From Rhodobacterales bacterium HKCCE3408 (GTDB lineage Bacteria > Pseudomonadota > Alphaproteobacteria > Rhodobacterales > Rhodobacteraceae), in assembly GCA_015689705.1 (NCBI GenBank), contig WVSN01000008.1, positions 1 to 64,000 on the forward strand: 64,000 nt of DNA. The letters run 5' to 3'. The position numbers were made by a program, and so were the translations under genes. Under the pieces are notes generated by a model. The model searched no databases. It worked only from the letters and a program-made list of their open reading frames with translations, and was not told the origin of the DNA. Each line of letters starts with the position of its first letter. Within the stretch, counting starts at the first letter, position 1. Shown here piece after piece: positions 1-8,072 of this stretch.

Positions 1-551
1 GCCCCGCACCGCCGCAGCCGCAGCCGGCGCCGGCCGCGTCCGCCACGTCGGACATTCCGCCCCGGCCGGCCGCAGGCGCACGCGCCAAGACACGCATCCT
101 CGGCTTCCACGCCGGCGAGATCGACACCGATCCGCTGTCCGGCCCCGCCGCCAGTCCCGCCGGTCCCGCCGGGATGTTCCCGGCCGGGTGGATCGTCGTG
201 ATCGACGGGCCCGGACGTGGCGCGTCGTTCACCGTGCCGATCGGCGTCTCGACCATCGGGCGCAACGCCGACCAGGCGATCAGCCTCGATTTCGGCGACA
301 TGAGCGTCTCGCGCGAGAACCATGCCTCGGTGGCCTATGACGAGGAACAGAACAAGTTCTTCATCGGACATGGCGGCAAGTCGAACGTCGTCCGCCGCAA
401 CGGCAACCCGGTCCTGTCGACCGAGGAGCTGTCGGACGGCGACATGATCCGGATCGGCAAGACGACTCTGAAATTCGTCGCGTTCTGCGGCTCCGGGTTT
501 GTGTGGAATGGTGAGGCCGGCGATGCAAATGACGCGAATGGCAATGCCTGA
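1..551 (+). CDS. FHA-domain protein, 3' part (5' end outside window)
   Basis: The reading frame is open from base 3, so the gene starts upstream of the window. The visible N-terminal part (about 57 codons before the methionine at 174) is rich in Pro and Ala and looks like a flexible linker. It is followed by a forkhead-associated domain of about 105 residues. Counting from that methionine, the phosphothreonine-binding residues are present: Arg30 in STIGRN, Ser46-Arg47 and His50 in VSRENH, and Asn71 before the final strands. FHA domains bind phosphothreonine peptides. The stop lies inside the start region of the PP2C gene, so the two are translationally linked. Its likely role is to recruit a phosphorylated partner of the downstream GTPases; that role is inference. 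Confidence 0.85.
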   Translation, partial: PAPPQPQPAPAASATSDIPPRPAAGARAKTRILGFHAGEIDTDPLSGPAASPAGPAGMFPAGWIVVIDGPGRGASFTVPIGVSTIGRNADQAISLDFGDMSVSRENHASVAYDEEQNKFFIGHGGKSNVVRRNGNPVLSTEELSDGDMIRIGKTTLKFVAFCGSGFVWNGEAGDANDANGNA

Positions 552-1437
552 GACATTGCCCATCGACCTCGACGTCGCCTCGGCGCTGGCGCTCGGGGCC
601 CGGGAAAGACAGGAGGACGCGCTCGTCACCTCCTTCTCCCAGGGCACCGAACTCGGCTTCGCGGTGCTGTCGGACGGGATGGGTGGCCATGCCGCTGGCG
701 ATCTTGCCAGCCGGATCATCGTGACCGAGGTCTTCGCGGAGCTGACGCTGCGCGGTGCGGGCCCCGGTCTCGATACGTCGAAGATGCCGGGCCTTCTGCG
801 CCACGCCGTGCAGGTCGCCAATGAATGCATCGAAGCGCATGTCGCGGCGCATCCCAGGACGCGCGGCATGGGTGGCACCGTTGTCGCCACGGTCATCGAA
901 GGCGACCGTCTGCACTGGATCTCGATCGGAGACTCGCCGCTCTACCTCTGGCGCGACGGAGAGCTGTCGCGGCTGAACGAAGATCATTCCATGGGTCCGC
1001 AGATCGATCTGATGGCACGCCAGGGCCTGATCGATGAGGCTGCCGCGCGCGACCATCCGCAGCGCAACTGCCTGACCTCCGCCCTGATCGGCGAAAAGAT
1101 CAACGCCATCGACTGCCCCGACCAGCCGTTCCAGCTTCTGCCGGGCGATCTGGTTCTCGCCGCATCGGACGGGGTGCAGTACCTGTCGGACGAGGCCATC
1201 GCGTCGATTCTGCGCAAGGCCGACAAGAAGGACAGCCGCGAGGTCGCGGAGGCGATCCTGTCGGCCATCTCGACCGTCGGCGATCCCGAGCAGGACAACA
1301 TCTCGCTCGTCGTCATTCGCGCCACCGCCAAGCGCAGCAAGTCGCGCCAGACGGCGCCGACCATTACGCCCACCTCCGTCTTCAAGGCCGCCGCCCGCGT
1401 CATCGCGCCGGTCCGCCAGGCCCGGTCGAGGAGCTGA
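523..1437 (+). CDS. PP2C-family serine/threonine protein phosphatase
   Basis: This is a complete metal-dependent PP2C catalytic domain of about 300 residues and no membrane segment, so it is probably cytoplasmic. Visible motifs in order are RERQED near residue 27, DGMGGH at 51-56 (metal-binding Asp), GDSPLYLW, a SDG motif in LAASDG, and QDNIS near the C-terminus (last metal Asp). In-frame ATGs at 508, 523, 529, 538 and 544 compete. I chose 523 because a GTGAGG lies 6 bases upstream, but 529 to 544 are possible. It overlaps the end of the FHA gene and sits 3 bases before the next gene. An FHA protein next to a PP2C implies Thr phosphorylation; the kinase is not in the window and may lie upstream. 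Confidence 0.88.
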   Translation: MQMTRMAMPETLPIDLDVASALALGARERQEDALVTSFSQGTELGFAVLSDGMGGHAAGDLASRIIVTEVFAELTLRGAGPGLDTSKMPGLLRHAVQVANECIEAHVAAHPRTRGMGGTVVATVIEGDRLHWISIGDSPLYLWRDGELSRLNEDHSMGPQIDLMARQGLIDEAAARDHPQRNCLTSALIGEKINAIDCPDQPFQLLPGDLVLAASDGVQYLSDEAIASILRKADKKDSREVAEAILSAISTVGDPEQDNISLVVIRATAKRSKSRQTAPTITPTSVFKAAARVIAPVRQARSRS

Positions 1438-1440
1438 GCC

Positions 1441-2652
1441 ATGGCGATCCTGTCCCACGATACGAAACAGGCGATCGGCCGGCTCGAGGCCACTCTGGCC
1501 TCGCCCTCGATTTCGCCCAAGGAAGCGCAAAGCTGCGCCCGTCTGGTCGAGAAGCTGAGCCGCCCGGTGCGGATCGGCCTGTTCGGGCCGAACCCGGACG
1601 ACACCGCGGCGCTCCTGTCCGGCCTACTGGGATCGAGCCCGCTGCCCGAGGGCGCGGGCTGGCCGACCGTGGAGATCGAACACGGCGAGAAGGCGCGCGT
1701 CACGGCGACCCTCGACGATGCCAGCACCCTGGTTCTCGACGGCATCGCCGGCGCGGACCTGATGGCGAAATCGCCGGTCTTCCTGCGCATCGAGGCACCG
1801 ATCGCGCTGCTCGAGCGGATGTCGTTCCTGTTCCTCGCCCCGGGCGAGACGGCCGACGAACAGCTTGCCGCGCTGTCCTGGGCCGCGCGCCGGACCGACA
1901 TCGCCATCTGGTGCAGCCCGCGCTTCGACGAGGATGAGGCCCTGATCTGGTCGGCCGCCCCCGACAAGCTGAAGCACCACGCCCTGCTGGTCGCGACCGA
2001 CTGGCCGGAGGACGAAGATGCGCTCGGCCGCCATGCCGGGCTGGATTTCGACGGCGTCTTCGCGGTCAGGGTCAGCCTTGCGCGCGACCGCCGCGTGATC
2101 GACCGGCTGCTGACCCGGCTGAACAGCGATATCGAAGATGCCCATGCCGCCGATATCGACGCCGCGCAGCTCTTCCTCCACCGGTTCGGCCATCTCGCCG
2201 ACACTGTGGCGAAGGACCGCGCCGCGCCGAAATCCGCGCCGGAAAAGGCCGAACCGGTCGTCGTCGAGATCGAGAAGCCGGCGACGCCTGCGCAGGCCGA
2301 AGGGCCTTCGGCTGAAGTGATCGCCATGGTGTCCGAGCCGCTTCTCTACCTCAAGCGCCGCGCCCGTGCGCTGATGGAGATGCTCGACTGGCAGGCCATC
2401 GAAGACGGTGAGGCCGACGACCGTGCGGCCGAGATCCTGAACCATTGCAACGAAACGGCCGAAGGACTGCGCGACCGTGCCGCGGACTGGTCCGACGACG
2501 ACCGGCGCACCCGCGTGCTGCGCCGCGTGCTCGACGAGGCCTGTGACACGACGATCCTGCTGCAGATGGAAGGCGGCGAAGAGCAGGCGGAAGACGCCGC
2601 CCGCCTCCTGTTGCAGCTGCGTACCGAATTCGAGCGGGAGCTGGCGGCATGA
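1441..2652 (+). CDS. G-domain-like protein with degenerate P-loop
   Basis: The product is 403 residues and soluble. Residues 40-60 have the hydrophobic strand and spacing of a P-loop (RIGLFGPNPDDTAALL), but the GKS/T that binds phosphate is replaced by PDDT. An APGE sequence follows a hydrophobic strand where a GTPase would carry DxxG. The second half has an Ala/Pro/Glu-rich linker near residues 245-280 and a helical C-terminal region rich in Arg, Glu and Asp. I read it as a pseudo-GTPase partner of the dynamin-like protein that follows with a 4-base ATGA overlap. This is inference from position and fold pattern; I do not recognise a named family. The start is the first ATG, 3 bases after the phosphatase stop. 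Confidence 0.6.
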   Translation: MAILSHDTKQAIGRLEATLASPSISPKEAQSCARLVEKLSRPVRIGLFGPNPDDTAALLSGLLGSSPLPEGAGWPTVEIEHGEKARVTATLDDASTLVLDGIAGADLMAKSPVFLRIEAPIALLERMSFLFLAPGETADEQLAALSWAARRTDIAIWCSPRFDEDEALIWSAAPDKLKHHALLVATDWPEDEDALGRHAGLDFDGVFAVRVSLARDRRVIDRLLTRLNSDIEDAHAADIDAAQLFLHRFGHLADTVAKDRAAPKSAPEKAEPVVVEIEKPATPAQAEGPSAEVIAMVSEPLLYLKRRARALMEMLDWQAIEDGEADDRAAEILNHCNETAEGLRDRAADWSDDDRRTRVLRRVLDEACDTTILLQMEGGEEQAEDAARLLLQLRTEFERELAA

Positions 2653-4769
2653 CTGAACAGACCCACCAGACCGGCGGAGACCCGATCATGGACGAAGAGG
2701 GCATCACCCCCCAGGCGGATGGCGCATCGCCGCCCCCGGCGGAGTTGATCGAAGACGCCTACCAGAGCCTCGACCGCGTGTCCGAGCGGCTGGAAACGAT
2801 CGAGATGACGCTCGAGGATCTGCTGGAAGCGGGCGGACCGGACGTGGAAGGCGAGATTCGCAAGCTGCGGCGCCAGATCCGCGACTTCGAGCCGTCGATC
2901 ACGATGATCGGCCAGGTGAAGGCCGGCAAGACCTCGCTTGTGAACGCGATGGTCGGGCGGCCGGACTTGCTGCCGGCGGACATCAACCCGTGGACCTCGG
3001 TCGTCACGTCGCTCCACATGGAGCCGGGCGGACGCACCGGCGGCCGAGCCAAGTTCCGCTTCTTCAGCGAGGAGGAGTGGCAGCACCTCGTCAGCCGCGG
3101 CGGGCGGATCGGTGAACTGGCCGAACGTGCCGGCGCCGAGGGCGAACTCGACAAGGTCCGCCAGCAGCTCGAGATCATGCGCGAGAAGTCGCGTCAGCGT
3201 CTCGGCAAGAAGTTCGAACTCCTGCTCGGGCAGGAGCATGAATACGGCTATGTCGACGAGGAACTGATCGAGCGGTACGTCTGCCTCGGTGACGATTTCG
3301 AAGCCGATACCGAGGCCGACCAGAGCCGCGGGCGCTTCGCCGACATCACCAAGTCGGCCGACCTGTATCTCGCGCAGGGCGCGCTGCCGATGCGCATGTG
3401 CATCCGCGACACGCCCGGTGTGAACGACACGTTCATGATCCGCGAGCAGATCACGGTGAACGCGATCCGCCAGTCGCGGCTCTGCGTCGTGGTCCTGTCG
3501 GCGCACCAGGCGCTCAGCACGGTCGACATGGCGCTGATCCGGCTGATCTCGAACGTCCGTTCGCGCGACGTGCTGATCTTCGTCAACCGCATCGACGAGC
3601 TGTCGAACCCGGCCGAGGAAATCCCGGAGATCGAATCCTCGATCCGTGCGACGCTGAAGGCGCAGGGCGGCCCCGAGGACGCGCAGATCATCTTCGGATC
3701 GGCCTTCTGGGCCTCGCGCGCGCTGCGCGGCGAATACCAGAGCCTCGGGCGCGCCTCTGCCGAAGCGCTCCTGAACCTCGCAGAAAAGGCGATTTCGGAC
3801 GGCCTGTCCGAGACCAAGGTCGAGGACATGGTGTGGCGCCTGTCGGGCATGCCGGTTCTCTGCCGCGCCATCGCCGACCGGGTGCTGGCCGGTGAAGCGG
3901 CCGAGCTCGAGGACCGCGTCCTGCGGTCGGCCCGCAACATCGCCGGGCGTCTCTCGGCCGAGCAGGCCACGCTTGCCCGCCGCATGGCCGGCGCGGATGT
4001 CGCCCCGGTGAACCGCGAGGATGTCGGCCGCGAGATGGCTGCGATTGCCGAACGGGCGCAGACCGCACTGTCCACCAGGCTCACCGATGCGCTGAAGGCG
4101 CTCGACGACCGGCTCGAGGGGTCGCGCAAGACGTTCCTCGGGCGCGCTACCTCGTCGCTCGTCAAGCATCTGGAATCCTACGGTGAAAACGAGGTCTGGA
4201 CCTACGACCCGGCCGGCCTCCGGGTTCTCCTGCGGTCGGGCTACCAGGCCTTCGCGACCAAGGGCGCCAAGGCCGCGACCGAGGTGTTCGAGCAGACGGC
4301 CTACGAGATCCGGACCCTCTATCTGGGTGCCTTCCAGCCACCCGACGGGACCTACGATCTGGCGCCGCCGCCGGTGCCGCGCGCCGCGCCGCCAGTGGCG
4401 CTCGGCCAGACGATCGCGCTCGATATCCGGGGCGGCTGGTGGTCGCGCTGGTGGCGCAAGCGCCGCAGCTATCAGGCCTATGCCGAGGAATTCGCCGGCC
4501 TGATCGACGCCGAGGTGACGCCGATCCTCGAGACACTGGTCAAGGATCACGCCGAACCCTACCGCACGCAGCTCGACCGGACGCTGGCCGATTTCATCGC
4601 CGAACAGCGCGACAGCCTGATGGCGATGGCCAATCGCACCGACGAGGATCTCGATGCGCTGCGGGCCGAACATGCCGAAGACGCGGAAGCCCGCGCCGAG
4701 CGTCTGAACGCCGCGCTCGAGGCGCTGAACCGCTTCGGCCCGATGGAAGAACGGAGAGCCGCCGAATGA
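2649..4769 (+). CDS. dynamin-like GTPase
   Basis: This is a 706-residue GTPase of the bacterial dynamin type. G1 is GQVKAGKTS at residues 88-96, G3 is DTPG near residue 254 in RDTPGVND, and G4 is NRID near residue 313 in IFVNRID, a variant of NKxD. An N-terminal helix precedes the G domain. The C-terminal 350 residues are predicted long helices, the usual stalk and middle region. A patch near residue 594 (GGWWSRWWRKRR) is aromatic and strongly basic and could touch membrane. It overlaps the genes on both sides by ATGA. Family members bind and remodel membranes or form GTP-dependent assemblies; the actual substrate here is unknown. Confidence 0.82.
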   Translation: MTEQTHQTGGDPIMDEEGITPQADGASPPPAELIEDAYQSLDRVSERLETIEMTLEDLLEAGGPDVEGEIRKLRRQIRDFEPSITMIGQVKAGKTSLVNAMVGRPDLLPADINPWTSVVTSLHMEPGGRTGGRAKFRFFSEEEWQHLVSRGGRIGELAERAGAEGELDKVRQQLEIMREKSRQRLGKKFELLLGQEHEYGYVDEELIERYVCLGDDFEADTEADQSRGRFADITKSADLYLAQGALPMRMCIRDTPGVNDTFMIREQITVNAIRQSRLCVVVLSAHQALSTVDMALIRLISNVRSRDVLIFVNRIDELSNPAEEIPEIESSIRATLKAQGGPEDAQIIFGSAFWASRALRGEYQSLGRASAEALLNLAEKAISDGLSETKVEDMVWRLSGMPVLCRAIADRVLAGEAAELEDRVLRSARNIAGRLSAEQATLARRMAGADVAPVNREDVGREMAAIAERAQTALSTRLTDALKALDDRLEGSRKTFLGRATSSLVKHLESYGENEVWTYDPAGLRVLLRSGYQAFATKGAKAATEVFEQTAYEIRTLYLGAFQPPDGTYDLAPPPVPRAAPPVALGQTIALDIRGGWWSRWWRKRRSYQAYAEEFAGLIDAEVTPILETLVKDHAEPYRTQLDRTLADFIAEQRDSLMAMANRTDEDLDALRAEHAEDAEARAERLNAALEALNRFGPMEERRAAE

Positions 4770-5761
4770 GCGACGACGTCATCATGGACCGCCCGGACGA
4801 CCGCAAGAAGCCGAAGATCGCGCTGCTCGGCGAGTTCAGCGCCGGCAAGAGCACGCTCGCCAACGCGCTGCTGGATACGCAGTCCTCGCCGGTGCGCGTG
4901 ACCGCGACCCATGTGCCGCCGATCTGGTATGCGCTTGGCGACGGCGCGCCCCTGCGCATCGGCACCGACGGATCGACCGAGGAGCTCGACAGCCTCGACC
5001 TGACCGCGGTCCCGATGGAGGGCACGGCCTATATCAAGGTATTCCTCGACACCGATATCTTGCGCCTGTGCGACCTGATCGACATGCCGGGCAGTTCCGA
5101 TCCCAACATGACGTCGGACATCTGGGACCTCCTGCTGCCGCAGGCCGATGGCGCGATCTGGTGCACGCCCGCGACGCAGGCCTGGCGCCAGACCGAGGCG
5201 GCGATCTGGGAAGAGGTGCCCGAACGGCTCTACGGTACCAGCGTCCTGCTGCTGACGCGGATCGACAAGGTCCGCACCCAGGAAGATCGCGCCCGGCTCG
5301 TGAACCGGGTGCGGAAGGAAACCGCCGGCATGTTCCGCGGCGTCTTTCCTGTCGCACTTCTCAAGGCGCTCGAGGCGGTCGATGACGCCGATCTCTGGCG
5401 CGCCTGCGGCATGGCTGCCTTCTCCGAAGCCTTCCTGTCGATCATCGATGAGATCGAGCGCGGCCCCGTCGGCGATCACGCCGGGGACATGGCCTCGCTC
5501 CGCCGCACCCGCGCCGGGCACGAGGTCGACATTCCCGGACCGTCGATGCGCGAACGTGTGGCGGCCAGCAGCTTCGACAGCAATCTCGACGCGCTCGAGC
5601 GCCACGAGGACGATCCCCAACCGGCATCCTCGGCCCCGGCCGAGCCCGAGCCCGCGCCGGCCCCTTCGGGCGCGCCGGTCGTGCCACGCCGCGTCACCCG
5701 CGCGGTTTCGGCGCGCTCCGGTCGCGGTCGCCGCGACCGCGCCGAGGGATCGCTCATCTGA
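4766..5761 (+). CDS. small dynamin/YfjP-type GTPase
   Basis: The product is 331 residues with a clear G domain: G1 GEFSAGKST at residues 22-30, G3 DMPG in LIDMPGSS, and G4 TRID in LLLTRIDKV, where the usual NKxD Asn is replaced by Thr. After the G domain comes a variable tail rich in Pro, Ala and Glu, ending in a basic, Arg-rich stretch. The start overlaps the stop of the dynamin-like gene by ATGA, so the two proteins are probably made in proportion and may pair, as bacterial dynamin-like proteins often do. The Asn-to-Thr change in G4 may alter nucleotide specificity. An 84-base gap separates it from the next gene. Confidence 0.78.
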   Translation: MSDDVIMDRPDDRKKPKIALLGEFSAGKSTLANALLDTQSSPVRVTATHVPPIWYALGDGAPLRIGTDGSTEELDSLDLTAVPMEGTAYIKVFLDTDILRLCDLIDMPGSSDPNMTSDIWDLLLPQADGAIWCTPATQAWRQTEAAIWEEVPERLYGTSVLLLTRIDKVRTQEDRARLVNRVRKETAGMFRGVFPVALLKALEAVDDADLWRACGMAAFSEAFLSIIDEIERGPVGDHAGDMASLRRTRAGHEVDIPGPSMRERVAASSFDSNLDALERHEDDPQPASSAPAEPEPAPAPSGAPVVPRRVTRAVSARSGRGRRDRAEGSLI

Positions 5762-5845
5762 CGACAGGCCTCCCCGCCCTTGTGGTGGAGGTGACGAAAG
5801 CGCTAAACCATCGGGACCAATGACGTTTGGACCCGACCCCCACCG

Positions 5846-6193
5846 ATGACGCCGCACGACCTGAGCAAGTTCCGCACGCGCCTGCCGGAGTGCGACCTCG
5901 TGCTGTTCGCGGATATCGGCTCGCGCACGGTGCTGGCCGCCTCGGGCGCGCTGCGCCACCCGCAGGAATATCTCGACGCGCTGGCCGGCGTCGCGGCAGA
6001 GGTGTTCGCGGACGGCACGGAATTCCGCGGCGCTGCGTCGACCGAGGCGCTGTTCCTGTCGCCGACGGGCCTGCGCGCTTTCTTCCGCTCGGCGGACGAT
6101 CCGGCCGAGGCGCTGGCGTGCATCTGCGGCCCGGGGGTCGATCTCGGCAACCTGCGCGCCGCCTCGCACGCCATTCTGGGTCCGCGCGGATGA
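5846..6193 (+). CDS. small Roadblock/LC7-like protein
   Basis: The product is 115 residues with alternating strands and helices resembling a Roadblock/LC7 fold: a first strand pair (VLFADIGSRTVLAAS), a helix (EYLDALAGVAAEVF), a second strand pair (EALFLSPTGLRAFFRS), then helices. Roadblock proteins act as regulators or scaffolds for small GTPases, for example MglB with MglA. That fits the three G-domain proteins immediately upstream. No strong ribosome binding site is visible before the ATG. The stop overlaps the start of the next gene by ATGA. The fold call comes from pattern reading only and needs a profile search; the gene itself is well supported by context and codon use. Confidence 0.55.
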   Translation: MTPHDLSKFRTRLPECDLVLFADIGSRTVLAASGALRHPQEYLDALAGVAAEVFADGTEFRGAASTEALFLSPTGLRAFFRSADDPAEALACICGPGVDLGNLRAASHAILGPRG

Positions 6194-6972
6194 GCGACGG
6201 ATCCCGCATCCGGAGCGCGCTCAAACGCGCCGCATCCGACGGCCGGATCGGCTCCGGCCCGGCCAGCTTTTCCAGCCCCGAGGGCGGGGCCGCGCGCATC
6301 CTCGACGCGCTCGACGCCATCGTGATGCCGCGCCACATGACGCTGGTCTTCGACACCGGGCGCGAGGTCGGATGCGAAGTCGCCGGCCGGCGGCTTGTCC
6401 GGTTCGTCGCGCCCGCACCCGACGGCCTCTCGCCCGGCGAAAGCGAGCTGTTCGACGGGCGCGAATTGACAGCCGAGGATGCCGACCACGCCGTTGCGAC
6501 ACTGATGGCGGTCTGCCGGGACTGCGCGTCGGTGCAGATCCGGACCGGTGGCGTGGCGGATACGACCGAGACCGGCATCGAGACCACCACCCTTCTGTCG
6601 ATCCTCGGGGTCGGCTCCGACGAGGATGACAGCGCGCCCGGCGATGCGCTCGACCGGATCGCCGCCGCGCTCGAGGACCGGATGCAGGCCTCGCTCTTCG
6701 TCCATGACGAGACGATGGATGTGCTCCTGGGCGACGGGGACGCCGTCACCGAGCTTGGCGACTGGGCGGCCGACATGCTGGAACGGGTGCTTGCGCCCGG
6801 TTTCCCTCTGGCCTCGATGCTGGAAACCGACGGGATCGCCGTCTTCGCCTTCCCCGGCACGTCCGGCTGTCACGCGATGATCGCCGGTCGCCTCGGGCAG
6901 TATCTGGTCGCGCTGTTCGACGGCGCGGATCCGTCCGAGACGCTCGCCGCCTGGCGCGAGCTCAGAGGATAA
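6190..6972 (+). CDS. conserved hypothetical protein of the GTPase locus
   Basis: The product is 260 residues, acidic, with no membrane segment or signal peptide. It is the last gene of the forward block and starts on the ATGA overlap of the Roadblock-like gene. I do not recognise a family. The C-terminal part (about residues 190-255) again shows a strand-helix pattern loosely like a Roadblock half (DGIAVFAF, then a helix, then QYLVALFD), so it may be a partner of the 115-residue protein. Its last 11 bases overlap the end of the converging DUF2474 gene. Confidence 0.6.
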   Translation: MSDGSRIRSALKRAASDGRIGSGPASFSSPEGGAARILDALDAIVMPRHMTLVFDTGREVGCEVAGRRLVRFVAPAPDGLSPGESELFDGRELTAEDADHAVATLMAVCRDCASVQIRTGGVADTTETGIETTTLLSILGVGSDEDDSAPGDALDRIAAALEDRMQASLFVHDETMDVLLGDGDAVTELGDWAADMLERVLAPGFPLASMLETDGIAVFAFPGTSGCHAMIAGRLGQYLVALFDGADPSETLAAWRELRG

Positions 6973-7066
6973 CCGCCCGGATCGCCATCGCGACCACCCC
7001 GAGCGCGGCAACCGAAACCACCCACAGCCCGACGAACCAGAGCCATCGGCGCAGGTTCGGGGGCAT
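6962..7066 (-). CDS. DUF2474-like accessory peptide of the bd oxidase
   Basis: The ORF encodes only 34 residues, MPPNLRRWLWFVGLWVVS followed by a hydrophobic stretch to VIL. It has a basic N-terminus and one membrane helix. It starts on the ATGA overlap of the cydB stop, as expected for a subunit translated with the oxidase. The LRRWLWFVGLW pattern and position after cydB match the DUF2474 peptides that accompany cyanide-insensitive bd oxidases, analogous in place to CydX. The 3' end runs 11 bases into the converging gene that ends at 6972. Function is inferred from position; family members are thought to support oxidase assembly or stability. Confidence 0.72.
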   Translation of the reverse strand: MPPNLRRWLWFVGLWVVSVAALGVVAMAIRAVIL

Positions 7067-8070
7067 CAGTGGTACCCCTCCTCCGGGTCGATCTTGCCGC
7101 GGAACACCCAGTAGGCATATGCGGTGTAGACCAGGATGATCGGGATCAGGATCACCGCACCCACCAGCGCGAAGGCGAGGCTTTCGTCCGGCGCGGCGGC
7201 CTCGGCGATGGTCAGGTCATGCGGCACGATTGTCGGATAGAAGCTGATCCCGATGCCGATGAAGCTGACCACGAAAAAGCCGAGCGCGGCGAGGAACGGG
7301 GTCGCGTCGTGGCCACGGCTGAGGCCGCGGAAGAACAGGACGACGAGGCCGAGCATCAGCACCGGCACCACGGCCGACCACAGCGCGCCCGGAAGGTTGA
7401 ACCAGCGGCTGAAATAAACCGGGTCGAGGAACGGCGTCCAAAGGCTGACCGCGCCGATCAGCGCCAGCGTCGCGATACCGAGCACGAAGGCATAACGCTG
7501 CATCCGCAGTTGCAACGCGCCCGAAGTCTTGAAGACCAGCCAGCACGCCCCGAGAAGCGCGTAGCCGACGACGAGAGCGAGCCCCGTCAGAACCGAGAAC
7601 GGGGTCAGCCAGTCCCACCAGCCGCCGGCATAGGCCCGGCCCTCGATCTCGATGCCCTGCACAAGGGCGCCAAGCGCGATCCCCTGCATCAGCGTCGCGA
7701 TCAGCGAGCCGCCAAAGAAGGCTGCGTCCCAGATCCAGCGTCCCTTCTTGGTTCGCCAGCGATACTCGAACGACACCCCGCGGAAGGCGAGTGCGAGCAG
7801 CATGAGGATGATTGGCATGTAGAGCGCTGGCATCACGATCGAGTAGGCCAGCGGAAACACGGCGAAGAGCCCGCCACCGCCGAGGATCAGCCAGGTCTCG
7901 TTACCGTCCCAGACCGGCGCGACCGAATTCATCATCAGGTCGCGGTCCTCGTGTTCGCCCGCGAAGGGGAACAGGATGCCGATGCCGAGATCGAACCCGT
8001 CGAGGATGACGTAGGCCATGACCGCGAAAGCGATGAGGCCGGCCCAGATGAAGGCGAGATCGAGCTCCAT
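7066..8070 (-). CDS. cydB: cytochrome bd-type quinol oxidase subunit II
   Basis: The product is 334 residues with about eight or nine membrane helices. The N-terminus (DLAFIWAGLIAFAVMAYVIL, then DGFDLGIG) and the segment PVWDGNETWLILGGGGLFA are hallmark CydB/CioB sequences. The GNETW region lies in the quinol oxidase core. Two ATGs, at 8076 and 8070, are in frame. I prefer 8070 because GGGAG lies 7 bases upstream, against 1 base for 8076. It overlaps or abuts cydA and is followed by the DUF2474 peptide, giving a three-gene operon. The enzyme oxidises ubiquinol and reduces oxygen to water in the inner membrane. Confidence 0.95.
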   Translation of the reverse strand: MELDLAFIWAGLIAFAVMAYVILDGFDLGIGILFPFAGEHEDRDLMMNSVAPVWDGNETWLILGGGGLFAVFPLAYSIVMPALYMPIILMLLALAFRGVSFEYRWRTKKGRWIWDAAFFGGSLIATLMQGIALGALVQGIEIEGRAYAGGWWDWLTPFSVLTGLALVVGYALLGACWLVFKTSGALQLRMQRYAFVLGIATLALIGAVSLWTPFLDPVYFSRWFNLPGALWSAVVPVLMLGLVVLFFRGLSRGHDATPFLAALGFFVVSFIGIGISFYPTIVPHDLTIAEAAAPDESLAFALVGAVILIPIILVYTAYAYWVFRGKIDPEEGYH

Positions 8071-8072
8071 GA

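Noticed and set aside
361-1530. 389-codon open frame on the minus strand opposite the FHA and PP2C genes
   Set aside because: Its composition is Arg/Gly-rich and motif-free, as expected for the antisense frame of a GC-rich gene. The sense strand encodes clear FHA and PP2C domains.
2346-4673. 775-codon minus-strand open frame opposite the dynamin-like gene
   Set aside because: Although longer than the true gene, it is rich in Arg, Asp, His and Gln without any domain. The plus strand has G1, G3 and G4 motifs in order.
1-6972. Reading the first locus as part of a type VI secretion system because FHA and PP2C genes occur there
   Set aside because: No Tss core gene, VgrG, Hcp or ClpV is visible, and the other genes are GTPases and a Roadblock-like protein. 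Upstream sequence would be needed to reopen this.
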